From contig JACEEZ010010163.1 of NCBI GenBank assembly GCA_016584305.1, forward strand, positions 1-64,000: DNA of 64,000 nucleotides, written 5' to 3'. Each line of letters begins with the position of its first letter. Position 1 is the stretch's first letter. This document shows, piece by piece, positions 31,862 through 44,485 of the stretch. The notes under the pieces are model-generated. The model had not been told where the DNA came from and ran no database searches. It was given only the letters and a program-made list of their open reading frames with translations. Origin of the DNA: Chionoecetes opilio (Eukaryota > Arthropoda > Malacostraca > Decapoda > Majidae). The translations under genes and the position numbers were made by a program.

Positions 31862-33303
31862 CAGTCACCGCAAAAGAAATCGTCACACCAGCTGAAATCC
31901 ATATCCGGAGAAGATTTATTAGGCTGCAAAAAATGTTGAGGGTGAATAAAACACATATTTTCCCGTTATATGCAACCACTAGTATTTTGTCATGTTATTC
32001 TTTACTTTTAGAATAGGATCTATATGTTTTGGCATACTGTCAGACAAATTTCTAAAGTATTCAGAATCCACTTCCGCCCACAGCGTGCAATTTTTTTTAA
32101 CTAAACAGTTAATGCTTGATGTTGGGAGCTTGCTAAGCTTTCTCTTTATTTCATTCCACAGATTTTCAATGGGATTGAGATCTGGGCTATGTCCTGGCCA
32201 CTCAATTAAATCTACATTGTTATCTTGTTATCAGAGAACCATTTTTTCACAATTTTTTGCCCTGTGGCATGGAGCACCGTCCTGATGGAAGGAAGCGTTA
32301 TCATGTGTCTCGTAAAATGGAAACATGACTTTCTAGCACATTCACATACAATGCAGCGTTCATGTTGACTTTTTTTATCTAAAAAGTACAAACCACCAGT
32401 TCCCTTTTCACCACTGCAACAGCCCCATACCATCACACCCGCTGGAAACTTCGCTGTCTTCACCGTGTATTTACTGTCAAAACGATCGGCACCCGACGGA
32501 CGGTGCACCATTTTTGTCTTTTAGAGATTGTTTTGAAGGCACTCTCGTCACTGAACACCACCCTGCGCCAGTCTTCTGATGTCCAGCGTTCATTCGTCTT
32601 GCAAAAACCGAGCCGATGTTTCCTCATTTTATCAGTAAGGAGAGGTTTGTGAGCGGCGCGACGAGAAGGCAACTTGAGGTCTTTCTGAAGCCGATGCTGA
32701 ATTGTTCGCACTGACACCTCTCCCAACACATCAGCGTGCATCCCCTTCAGTTCCTTGGCCGTGACGAAAGGGGTTTTCTTTACTTTACGCTCCAGCATCT
32801 TGTCAGTTCTTGTGTGTGTCTTCCTCTTCCTCCCAGTCCCCCTCTTCCTCTCCGGAGTGGTGCCTGTCCAAAGCGCAGCGGCAAACATTCTTGACACGAC
32901 GAATAGCTGTCTCCGATCTTCCTAATCTTCTTCCAATTTACTGTTGCCGAGTCCTTCACCAACTAAAGGCATAACCATGTTCTTTCCCCCATGGTCAGCT
33001 TGGTAGGACCCATTTTGCAGCCAATATAAAGTGCCAGCAGTGTAGAAAGAAGAAAGTGATATCAGAGGGGGGGGAGGGGCGGGGGGGCAACCTTACACCC
33101 CCCCACTAGCCCTGGGTGGGGGTTTACTAATAAAAAAAGCCCCCTTTTTAAATTTGACCCCTTGCAAATAAGGGGAGAGTTGACAGAGGGGGAAAATTTT
33201 TTTAACCATATAAAAAAACCCTAAGCTTGAAAAAGCCAAATAAAACCGTAGCGTTCGAGCGTGGGTTTTTATTGTGTGCGTCGTTTTTTTTTTGCGGTGA
33301 CTG
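31862..33303 (-). mobile_element. Tc1/mariner-type transposon, 1.44 kb
   Basis: TIRs CAGTCACCGCAAAAGAAATC (31862) and TTTTGCGGTGACTG (to 33303) with TA on both sides (31860-31861, 33304-33305). A single transposase occupies almost the whole interior on the minus strand. It is inserted into the endonuclease region of the RTE-like LINE, so it is younger than that LINE. 33060-33300 is low quality. Confidence 0.9.
31979..33012 (-). pseudogene. Tc1/mariner-type transposase
   Basis: Start MGPTKLTMGER (ATG at 33012-33010) and stop after NMTKY (TAG at 31981-31979), about 345 codons with at least three frame changes. Landmarks: ALDRHHS-like and KTPFVTAKELKG then VSVRTIQHRLQ (helix-turn-helix), SEDWRRVVFSDESAF (first catalytic Asp), VMVWGCCS, FHQDGAPCHRAK (second Asp) and EWPGHSPDLNPIENLW (Glu). 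The spacing from second Asp to Glu comes out at 37 or 38 residues depending on how an indel near 32217 is read, longer than the 34 of classical Tc1. The N-terminal 60 codons and the Asp-Glu interval each contain a frame break. Confidence 0.88.
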
Positions 33304-34050
33304 TAGGTTTTTTTGTATCCTTAACCCAAACCCTCCACGAAATTCCCAAACCCATTTTCTCCTTCAAAAATTTTCTGTCACCATACCCCACAGCTTCCTA
33401 AAAAACCCCCTAAAAATCCGGTTTTATCTCTCCCAATAGGAGCTTTAAATTTTTCCCCCCTATTGTCAGCCCATCTGTTTCAAAACTCCTGCCACTTCAT
33501 TTCCAACTTTTCCCAAAATTCCTGCTTCTCCTGTGCGTTCCCCCCAATTTTGGGTGCCTACCCAGAGAATATTTTGATGTAAAAGATTCTCAAAGCACCA
33601 AAATTTAAACTTTATCATTCCCCTTATTATATCTTTCCAAATTCTATTTCATTTTTTGCCAGCTCAAGCCCAATCAGAAAAACCCACTCCACTGAGTCCA
33701 GGGGCCTCCCCACTTTTAAACCCAAAAATTTGGGCTTTTCCCCCATCGCTTCGATGTTTTTACACCTTGCCCTTGTTTTCTTCCCCCCTTTACCAGCATA
33801 CATCAACTCCCTTTTCGCCGTGTTTCCCCAGCTTTTTACTCCTACCCCCCTTTTTTCCAACATCTACAGTACCAATTTTTACCGCTCCTTCAAATGCATC
33901 ACCATGCCTGGGGGTTTTTTAGCACCCTCTGCCCATTTAAAAGGGTGCCATTGACGAGGGCCATTTCTTTTGTTCTCGGCAAATTTATTCAAAATTGCGG
34001 CATCTTTTTTTTTTACGCCTCAGACGCTCTTCCTGACGGGCAATACGGAT
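33060..34050. other. Low-quality stretch
   Basis: Homopolymer runs of C, G, A and T replace mixed sequence from about 33065. LINE and Tc1 motifs can still be followed but no frame is reliable. The origin of 34000-34050 is unclear. Confidence 0.6.
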
Positions 34051-34103
34051 ATGTATTTTATATATATATATATATATATTATAAAATATATATATATATA
34101 ATA

Positions 34104-34596
34104 CAGGTTGAAGTTCCCAAACTCGGCATCCCAAGACTCGGCAACACCCAAAACTCGGCTATGGTTTCCCGGGGTTTCCAAAAACACGGTAGAACACCCA
34201 AAACCGGGCGCGTAGTTGCCCGGGGCGGGCCGCTAGTGCCACCACACTAGGCCGCTTGGTTTTTTCCCGCCGATTTGTTTGTTGTTATTGTTCATGGTGT
34301 TTTTGACTTTTAGAGTTGTGTAAAACTGTTATTTTGTGTACTTCTACAGGTCTGTTTTTTGGTATTATGGCTCCCAAACGTCCAGGGAACACCTACTGGT
34401 GGAAGTGAAAAGAAAAGTACGTCTCAGTACGTATTATATACCGTATTAGAATCCAAATAATTTTCCTGTGATTTTTTTCATGTGATTTTCATGCTTTTTT
34501 TTCCCTTAATATATCTACGTTCTAAAAGTCGGAAAAATTCCATTACTCGGCTCGGTGCTGGTCCCGAGGTTGCCGAGTTTGGGAATTTCAAACCCG
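34104..34596. mobile_element. TIR element family M
   Basis: The left end CAGGTTGAAGTTCCCAAACT and the right end, read inward, CGGGTTTGAAATTCCCAAAC, both continue CTCGGCA and are flanked by TA. ACTCGGC(A) recurs three times in the left 60 bp. 493 bp, no coding. Confidence 0.8.
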
Positions 34597-34627
34597 TATA
34601 TATATATAATTATATATATATATATAT

Positions 34628-34842
34628 ATTAAAATAACACATGGGACGAGAGAGCACACGGAAGTGAGTAGTCCACACACAATGAGGACTGAGTGAAAAA
34701 ACTGAGATTTCACGGGCCGGCCAACATGTTCGGTCGGTCACCGATCGCCCTATATGCTGAACTAGAGTTTGGTACATCAGAGGCTTTCTCGAAGGCAACA
34801 CGGCGTTCGGTTAACGAGGTTCGGTTTATTGAGGGTTTACTG
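34628..34842. mobile_element. TIR element family Z, truncated inverted copy
   Basis: Inverted match to 43944-44150, ending GGTTCGGTTTATTGAGGG..TACTG at 34842. The other half is missing and replaced by TA repeat. A further 35-bp scrap of the same end lies at 35057-35091. Confidence 0.8.
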
Positions 34843-34845
34843 TAT

Positions 34846-34911
<66 letters not shown>

Positions 34912-34982
34912 TTTATATATAAAAATATATATATATAATATATTATATATATATATATATAAAAATATATATAAAATATATA

Positions 34983-35034
<52 letters not shown>

Positions 35035-35095
35035 TATATATATAATTATATATTACCGATGAGGTTCGGTTTATTGAGGGTTTAATGTATATAAA

Positions 35096-35175
<80 letters not shown>
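34843..35175. repeat. (TA)n microsatellite with element scrap
   Basis: TA runs with AAAATATA and TTTTATATA breaks, containing the 35-bp family Z end at 35057-35091. Confidence 0.9.
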
Positions 35176-35177
<2 letters not shown>

Positions 35178-36620
35178 GAAGATATAAACCAGCGCGGGTA
35201 GAAACATCTTGGGTGTTTATTTTTAAACGTTTCGGCTATACATAAGCCATCATCAGCCTAAAATCGGATACAAAATTTTTTTTAAAAATTGAAAATATAC
35301 AAATTATAAAATTTTTTGCGTTTTTAAAACCCTAACCTAAAATAAAATAAAAAAAAATAAGAAAAAAAATTTAAAAACAGAATAAAAATACTACACCTAC
35401 AATCAACATCGCGTGGAGTGTGGGTTTCCCACAGGGTCAAAGCCACGAGCGGGGTTTAGGTCCCCTGGCGCAGAGGGAGGGTTTTGTGGTGGGGGTGGGG
35501 AGGCTCTCACATTCCATCGGGGGGAGTGTGGGATTTTGTGTGAAAATTTTTAAAGGCCCCTTTACAAAAAAACCCACATTCACGGCTAACAACAAAATTT
35601 AATTCCAACATTCCCGCCCAAATTTAAGAAAAATCTGATCCTACGGGGTTTACTAGGGCGTACAATTTTTGTCTTATACCCCAAATTTTTCATTTAGAAT
35701 TAGAGTACTGAGACACACTTTAAACAAAGGGTTTACCCCCTGCATTTATTAACACGTACATTGGAAACAGTTAAATAAACTACACTCACCCCCTCCCTAA
35801 TTCATCCGCTCATAAACCCGTTGTGTTTTTTATAATTCCCTTCATAGGTAACAAATCTTTTCCATCCGAAACAAAGCTAACCCCTGCTTCGGCAATGTTA
35901 TCCACAAGTTGTTTGAGTAGTTTTCAAGCCCCTTATCGTTATCACACTTTTTTTAAAATCAAGGAGAGAATCCCTGATGCCCTGTTCCTAGGGTGTACCA
36001 ATTTAAGTGCAGTAGCTGTAACCTGTTTATTTTGGGCAGACAAACGCCACCTACCACTAGGACCCGGGGAGCATCGGGGACGTCTCACGGACGGGCAAAC
36101 CCGTGTAAAAACCCCCTTTTTCACCCTTTCGGGATCATTCCGAACCCTCGGGCCCCCAATAAAAAACCAAGATTTTTAAATTTTTTACACACAAGCCCCA
36201 GACTCCCCCCGATGGATATGTGAGACCCTCCCACCCACCCCCCACAAACCGCCCCTTGGCACAGGGCCCCTAACCCCCGCTCGTGTGTTTTTGGGACCAT
36301 GTGGGAATCCCCCATCCACTGCGATGTTGTGGTAGGTGTGTATTTTTATTTTGTTTTAAATTTTTATTTTTATTTTATTTTTTTTTTATTTTTGGGTTTG
36401 GTTAGGCATTTAAATACCAAATAATTTTTTAATTTTTAATTTTTATTTTAAAAAAAAATTTTGATCCCATTTTTTGGCTGAGATGGCTTAGTATAGCCGA
36501 AAAGTTTCAAAAAACAATCAAGAGTTTTTTCCCGCGCTGGGTTTTTACTTTTATTAAAGACCGATTCCCCCATGGAGAAAGATTCCTCTATATATAATTT
36601 TATATAATATATTATAATAT
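35176..36620. mobile_element. Penelope-like element, degraded copy 1 with inverted left arm
   Basis: The left arm (35176-35570) is an inverted version of the right arm sequence: CGTTTCGGCTATACATAAGC near 35230 (ribozyme core, minus strand) and the complement of the GIY-YIG 3' region. From about 35720 the + strand repeats the end of the ORF (IIPFIGNKSF near 35830, KERIPDAL near 35960, YQFKCSSCN near 35995, then GEHRG-like near 36070) and a degraded ribozyme core near 36480-36505. Inverted terminal segments are a known Penelope arrangement. All frames are broken. This is the corrupted partner of 37466-38410. Confidence 0.75.
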
Positions 36621-36632
36621 ATATAAAATATA

Positions 36633-36673
<41 letters not shown>

Positions 36674-36676
<3 letters not shown>

Positions 36677-37458
36677 CACACCAAAACCCGATTTCCCCGG
36701 GCCTCCATTTCCGGATTTTGGATTTGCCGGACAAAATCTGAGGTCCGGGGGTATGCAGTGCCTTTTTTTTTTTTTTTTTTTTTTTACATTTAAATGCCTG
36801 GTCCTGTTTTGAAATTCAAAAGTTTTCCCGGGAGTCCCAGCGTTTTCCCGTCACCCCCGGGAGTGTCTGCCCTCCGCCCGGTGGCAGATGTCAGGGGTCG
36901 TTTGTTTTCATTTGGGACACGACACTCAACAGTTCACCTGCAATCCCCGTCAGTCCCTGACTCCACTGCCCCTATGCAGGATTGATGATTTAATGCCTAA
37001 AAGGGGAAAGTGCCAGACATCAAGGTCATATGGCCCCCCCTAGTCCCGGAACATCTTGAACTATTGAACACTTTCTTGCCACCCCCCAGGGGCAGCATGC
37101 TCGCGGTCGTATGTTTACATTTGGGGCACACAACACCACGGTTCACCTGCAAAGCCCCGTTAGTCCCCTGACCCCCATGCCCTGGGCAGGAACGTCTCGA
37201 GATATTTAACACTTTTGTGCCCCCCGCCCGGTGGAGCAGGCTCAGCGGTGTATTTTTTACATTTGGGCACACGACACTCACGGTTCACCTGCCCCAGCCT
37301 CGTTGTCCCCCGACCCCACTGCCCCGGTGCAGGAACGTCCTTAGGGCTATTTAAACTTTCTGCTGCCTCCCGCCCGGTGGAGCAGCTCAGTGGGCTTAAA
37401 AAATCCCCGGCGGGGGGTAGGGGGTTGGGGAAAAATTGGGCGGGGGGGTTGCCGGGGG
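36674..37458. mobile_element. TIR element family W, degraded copy
   Basis: Same succession as 38489-39250 (CCGATTTCCCC end, poly-T, 150-bp repeat units), many homopolymer errors. It ends at the N. Confidence 0.75.
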
Positions 37459-37459
37459 N
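37459..37459. other. Single N at a probable contig join
   Basis: Left 35.7-37.45 kb and right 37.5-39.3 kb are the same locus (Penelope 3' end, then element W), the left copy corrupted. Same situation as at 8366. Confidence 0.8.
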
Positions 37460-37589
37460 AATTTAAGACTAACAAAAATTTTCCTTAAAAAACTAAAGGT
37501 AAATTTTCCCCCTTTTGGGCAGTCAAAATTTATCCCCTGCAGTTCATTACACGTACTTTGGTAAACAGTTAAATAAACTACACTCACCC

Positions 37590-38130
37590 CCTCCCCTAAT
37601 TCATACCGCTCATAAAGCCGTTGTGTATTTTATAATTCCCTTCATAGGTAACAAATCTTTTTCCATCCGAAACAAAGCTCAACTCCTGCTTCGGCAATGT
37701 TATCCACAAGTCTCGCTTAGAGTAGTATTCAAGCCCCCTTATACGTTATCACACTGTTTTAAACTCAAGGAGAGAATCCCTGATGCCCTACGTTCCTCAG
37801 TGGTGTACCAATTTAAGTGCGTAGCTGTAACGCTGCTTATATTGGGCAGACCAAACGCCACCTCACCACTAGGATCGCGGAGCATCGGGGACTGTCTCAC
37901 AGGACTGGCAACCCGTGTCCAAACCACCATTTTCAGCCATTCGGGATCATTCCGAAGCCTCAGGCCACCCAATAACAAACCAAGACTTTAATATTTTACA
38001 CACAAGCTCCCACGACTCCACCCGATGGATATGTGAGAGCCTCCTCACCCACCACCACAAACCGTCCCTCTGCGCACAGGGCACCTCAACCCCGCTCGTG
38101 TGCTTTTAGACCATGTGGGAATCCCACACT
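37590..38130 (+). pseudogene. Penelope-like C-terminus with GIY-YIG endonuclease
   Basis: Reads YFIIPFIGNKSF, then after a frame change RLRVVFKPPYTLSHCFKLKE then RIPDALRSSVVYQFKC, then a Cys/aromatic block in place of the GIY-YIG core (VYQFKC..C...YIG-like text is split over two frames near 37820-37850), RI.EHRG-like near 37873, HHFSAIRDHSEASGHPITNQ, and DFNILHTSS. This is the endonuclease that follows the RT in Penelope-like elements. Several single-base lesions. The N-terminal RT is absent. Downstream at 38295 sits the ribozyme core. Confidence 0.8.
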
Positions 38131-38284
38131 CCACTGCGATGTTGATTGGTAGGTGTAGTATTTTTATTACTTTTTTTATAATTTTTATTCTTTTTTTATT
38201 TTATTTTATTTTAGGTTAAGGCATTTTAAATACGCAAATAATTTTTATAATTTGTATATTTTCATTTAAAAAAAATTTTGTATC

Positions 38285-38345
38285 CGATTTTAGGCTGATG
38301 ATGGCTTATGTATAGCCGAAACGTTTCAAATAAACAATCAAGATG
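38285..38345 (+). ncRNA. Hammerhead-like ribozyme core of the Penelope terminal repeat
   Basis: CTGATGA at 38295-38301, a stem II of GGCT (38303-38306) with AGCC (38314-38317) closing a 7-nt loop, then GAAA at 38318-38321: the two invariant hammerhead boxes with correct spacing. Penelope-like elements are known to carry hammerhead motifs in their terminal repeats. The same core occurs inverted at about 35230-35262 and degraded at about 36480-36505. Stem III would be very short and I could not place the cleavage site with certainty. Confidence 0.65.
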
Positions 38346-38488
38346 TTTCTACCCGCGCTGGTTTTATATTTCATTATAAGATCTCGATTCCCTCATGGAG
38401 AAAGTATTGCCTCTATAAAATTTTATATATATATATATATATATATTTAATATATATATATTATATATATAATATATAAAAAAAAACA

Positions 38489-38570
38489 CACACAAACCTC
38501 GATTTCCCGGACCTCCATTTCCCGGATTTCGGATTTGCCGGACAAAATCTGAGGTCCGGGGATATGTCAG

Positions 38571-38627
<57 letters not shown>

Positions 38628-39427
38628 TGAAATGCCTGGTCCTGTTCGTAAATTGACAAGTTACCCCGGCGTCCGAGCGTCTCCTGTCACCCTGGTCAGT
38701 GTCTGCGCCTCCTGCCAGGTGGCAGCATGCTCAGGGGTCGTATTGTTTACATTTGGGCACACGACACTCAACAGTTCACCTGCACATCCTCCGTCAGCCC
38801 CCTGACTCCCACTCCCCCTAGTGCAGGATTGATTGATTTAATGCCTAAAAGGTGAATGTGCCAGACATCAGAGGTCATATGGCACCCCTAGTCCAGGAAC
38901 ATCTCTGAGACTATTGAACACTTTCTGCTGCCACCCGCAGGTGGCAGCATGCTCAGCGGTCGTATTGTTTACATTTGGACACACAACACTCACGGTTCAC
39001 CTGCAAAGCCTCCGTTAGTCCCTGACCCCCACTGCCCCTGGTGCAGGAACGTCTCGAGACTATTGAACACTTTCTGCTGCCTCCCGCCAGGTGGCAGCAT
39101 GCTCAGCGGTCGTATTGTTTACATTTGGGCACACGACACTCAGGGTTCACCTGCACAGCCTCCGTTAGTCCCTGACCCCCACTGCCCCTGGTGCAGGAAC
39201 GTCTCTTGAGACTATTGAACACTTTCTGCTGCCTCCCGCCAGGTGGCAGCATGCTCAGTGGACTTAAAAGTCCACGGCGGGGTAGTTGATATTGGCGGTT
39301 GCCGGACAGTAAATACTAGAGTAGGATAAACGTCTGGGGGTGGGTAATGGCATCGGACTGTTGCGATTCCCGGACTTTTGTGGTTCCCGGACCAGTGCTC
39401 CCCCCTATTAGTCCGTAAAACGAGGTT

Positions 39428-39433
<6 letters not shown>
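38489..39433. mobile_element. TIR element family W, copy 1
   Basis: The left end CACAAACCTCGATTTCCCGG (38491) matches the inverted right end (CGAGGTTTGTGTG to 39433). CCCGGA recurs as CCCGGACC, CCCGGATTTCGG and GCCGGAC near the left. Contains a poly-T run of about 50 (38575-38625) and a tandem array of 150-bp units. No transposase. Confidence 0.85.
38721..39253. repeat. Tandem array of about 150-bp units in W
   Basis: GGCAGCATGCTCAG starts at 38721, 38943, 39093 and 39244, so the spacing is 222, 150 and 151 bp. The first unit carries about 72 extra bp. On the matching strand each unit encodes (with frame slips) HLHSLRQSPDSHCPWCKN-like and ETIEHFLL-like text, the zinc-knuckle region found at the end of some LINE polyproteins. 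Confidence 0.85.
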
Positions 39434-39462
<29 letters not shown>

Positions 39463-40265
39463 CAGGGAGGTCCCGTTATACGAGCATTCGGTATACGAGA
39501 ATCCGATGATACGAGATGTGTAAATTAGGGTCTATTTTCAATATACGAGATCTAAAATCCAATGATACGACATTCAAACTGGGGTGAGTAAAATTATCAA
39601 GTTCAAACTGCATGCCCTACCACTCCCGGGCTGGACAAAGGGGGATTTGGTTGACCCCAGTGAGGTTCACCCTAGCAAGCCGTGACCTGAAGGGTAATTA
39701 AGCATATGGTGCGGCCTAACATTTAGGGGTAATTAGCAGGTGTGCGGCCCCAACCTTGGGACCGCAGTCAGGTCACCCCTAGCAAGGCGTGACCTGAAGG
39801 GTAATTAAGCATATGGCGCGGCCTGACCTTTAGGGGTAATTAGCCAGGTGTGCGGCCCCAACCTTGGAACCCCTACACTACCTTCTCTTGTATCACGCGG
39901 CGTCCCCTACATTACGTCTTTTTTGCTTGTTATGCATGTTTTATGTTTAATTAATGTGCAGTTATATTATTTTGTGTGCTGTTTTCTCTTTCAGAATGCT
40001 TTTTCTACAGAATAGGTAGTACAGTGTGGGTAATATAGACGCTGTGTGTTTGTTGTGTTTGCTATAGTTTATTGTTATATTATTGTTATATGTTATATTT
40101 TGTTGTAAAACGTTTTTTTTTTTTTTTTCTTTTTCTTTTTTAATTGATGGGGTCCTGGAACCAAACCTATATTTTACCATTATTTTATGTGTTTTGTTAT
40201 ACAAGATTTCGCTTTACGAGTATGCCAGGGGGAACCTAACTGCTCATATCTTCGGGACCTCCCTG
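39463..40265. mobile_element. TIR element family V, short form, copy 5
   Basis: CAGGGAGGTCCCGTTATAC (39463) to CTTCGGGACCTCCCTG (40265), 803 bp, with the two 108-bp direct units as in 21330-22113. Flanked by TATA on both sides. Confidence 0.88.
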
Positions 40266-40270
40266 TATAT

Positions 40271-43020
<2,750 letters not shown>

Positions 43021-43021
43021 T

Positions 43022-43755
43022 ACACAAACCTCGATTTCCCGGACTAATAGGGGGGAGCACTGGTCGGGGAACCGCAAAAGTCCGGGAATCGCAAGTAAAA
43101 AAAAAAAAGTGACGTGTATCCTACTCTAGTATTTACTGTCCGGCAACCGACAATATCAACTGCCCCGCCGCAGACTTTTACGTCCGCTGAGCATGCAGCC
43201 ACCTGGCAGGAGGTAGCAGAAAGTGTTCAATAGTCTCAAGAGACGTTCCTGCACCAGGGGCAGTGGGGGTCAGGGGACTAACAGAGGTTGTGCAGGTGAA
43301 CCGTGAGTGTCGTGTGCCCAAATGTAAACAATACGACCGCTGAGCATGCTGCCACCTGGCAGGAGGTAGCAGAAAGTGTTCAATAGTCTCAAGAGACGTT
43401 CCTGCACCAGGGGCAGTGGGGGTCAGGGGACTAACGGAGGCTGTGCAGATGAACCGTGAGCGTCGTGTGCCCAAATGTAAACAATACGACCGCTGAGCAT
43501 GCTGCCACCTGGCGGGAGGCAGCAGAAAGTGTTCAATAGTCTCAGAAATGTTCTTGCACCAGGGGCAGTGGGAGTCAGGTGACTGACGGAGGCTGTGCAG
43601 GTGAACCGTGAATGTTGTGTGCCCAAATGTAAACAATACGACCGCTGAGCATGCTGCCACCTGGCGGGAGGCGTGGACACTGACCAGGGGTGACAGGAGA
43701 TGCTCGGACCGCCGGACAACTTGGTCAATTTACGAACAGGACCAGGCATTTCAAC

Positions 43756-43809
<54 letters not shown>

Positions 43810-43877
43810 TCCGAGACTTGACAATCCTCGGACCTCGGATTTTGTCCGGCAAATCCGATATCCGGGAAATCGAGGTT

Positions 43878-43884
<7 letters not shown>
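43022..43884. mobile_element. TIR element family W, inverted copy 2
   Basis: Ends ACACAAACCTCGATTTCCCG (43022) and GGGAAATCGAGGTTTGTGTG (43884). Opposite orientation to copy 1, with poly-A (about 46) at 43760-43805 and the 152-bp array. Units at 43190, 43344, 43497 and 43649. Confidence 0.88.
43178..43660 (-). repeat. Tandem array with open frame of 160 codons
   Basis: Unit length 152-154 bp. Because this is not a multiple of three in every unit, the same DNA is read in alternating frames: FTVHLHSLRQSPDSHCPWCK then NISETIEHFLLPPARWQHAQ in one, and SVSPLTPTAPGAGTS in others. C-P-W-C followed by ETIEHFLL is the knuckle seen at the C-terminus of certain LINE proteins. The frame is probably not expressed and is open by virtue of the repeat. 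Confidence 0.75.
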
Positions 43885-43927
<43 letters not shown>

Positions 43928-43939
43928 CAATATATATAT

Positions 43940-44452
43940 AAGTAAACCCTCAATAAACCGAACCTCGTAAACCGAACGCCGTGTTGCCTTCGAGAAAGCC
44001 TCTGATGTACCAAACTCTAGTTCAGCATATACGGCGATCAGTGAGCCGACCGAACATGTTGGCCGGCCCGTGCATCTCAGTTTTTCACTCAGTCCTTATT
44101 GTGTGTGGACTACTCACTCGTGTGCTCTCTCGTCCCATGTGTTACAATGTACCTATCTGCCTATGTATAGTACCTACTTACCTGCCTACTTACAGTACGT
44201 TGCGTGTGGTTACTCAGCACAGCATCACTTCCTGGCATGGTAAGTTCAGTAAAAATACCTCGTACAAAATTATATTTTACTCTACAGTAATCTACATACA
44301 GTTGACTTTATTTGGACACGTATGACCGAACGACGCCCTCATAAACCGACTCTGTTCAGTTTATGAGGCGGACAACCGAACATCCTATAAACCGAACTCG
44401 GATATTGCGATCGCCCCTTCCCCAATTGGTTCGGTTTATCGAGGGTTTCCTG
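43940..44452. mobile_element. TIR element family Z, complete copy
   Basis: Left AGTAAACCCTCAATAAACCG and right GGTTCGGTTTATCGAGGG..CCTG, flanked by TA. AACCGAAC recurs at least five times (43957-43980, 44325-44440). 513 bp, no coding. Confidence 0.85.
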
Positions 44453-44485
44453 TATATATATTATATATATATAATTATATATATA

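Larger units (their letters stand above)
30346..33990 (-). pseudogene. RTE-like LINE, split by a Tc1 element and lacking its 3' end
   Basis: From right to left on the minus strand: endonuclease N-part in low-quality sequence (33860-33350, MLEKRGVGV, AENGVG-like and GRDKTGF-like blocks), then after the Tc1 insertion NTYKSGGAETQLDLVLMRKE (about 31840-31770) and QHRLVWVELNL. A basic linker is at 31510-31190 (NDAKRQVAIAKKLALEEW). The RT follows: MKLLEHGMKIWERVL then CQFGFLAGK near 30825-30720, VFVDLEKAFDRISR-like near 30640-30590, MALYEGSRSRVRV near 30550, GVHQGSDLSPLLF near 30480 and WELLYADDLV at 30400-30365 (catalytic box). It stops right after this box, so thumb, C-terminus and 3' UTR are absent. 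This is unusual because LINE truncation is normally at the 5' end. Confidence 0.88.
37466..38410 (+). mobile_element. Penelope-like element 3' region, cleaner copy
   Basis: C-terminal coding region (37515-38130), AT-rich 3' part and ribozyme-bearing terminal repeat ending near 38410. The reverse-transcriptase portion of the element is not visible in the window. Confidence 0.8.
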
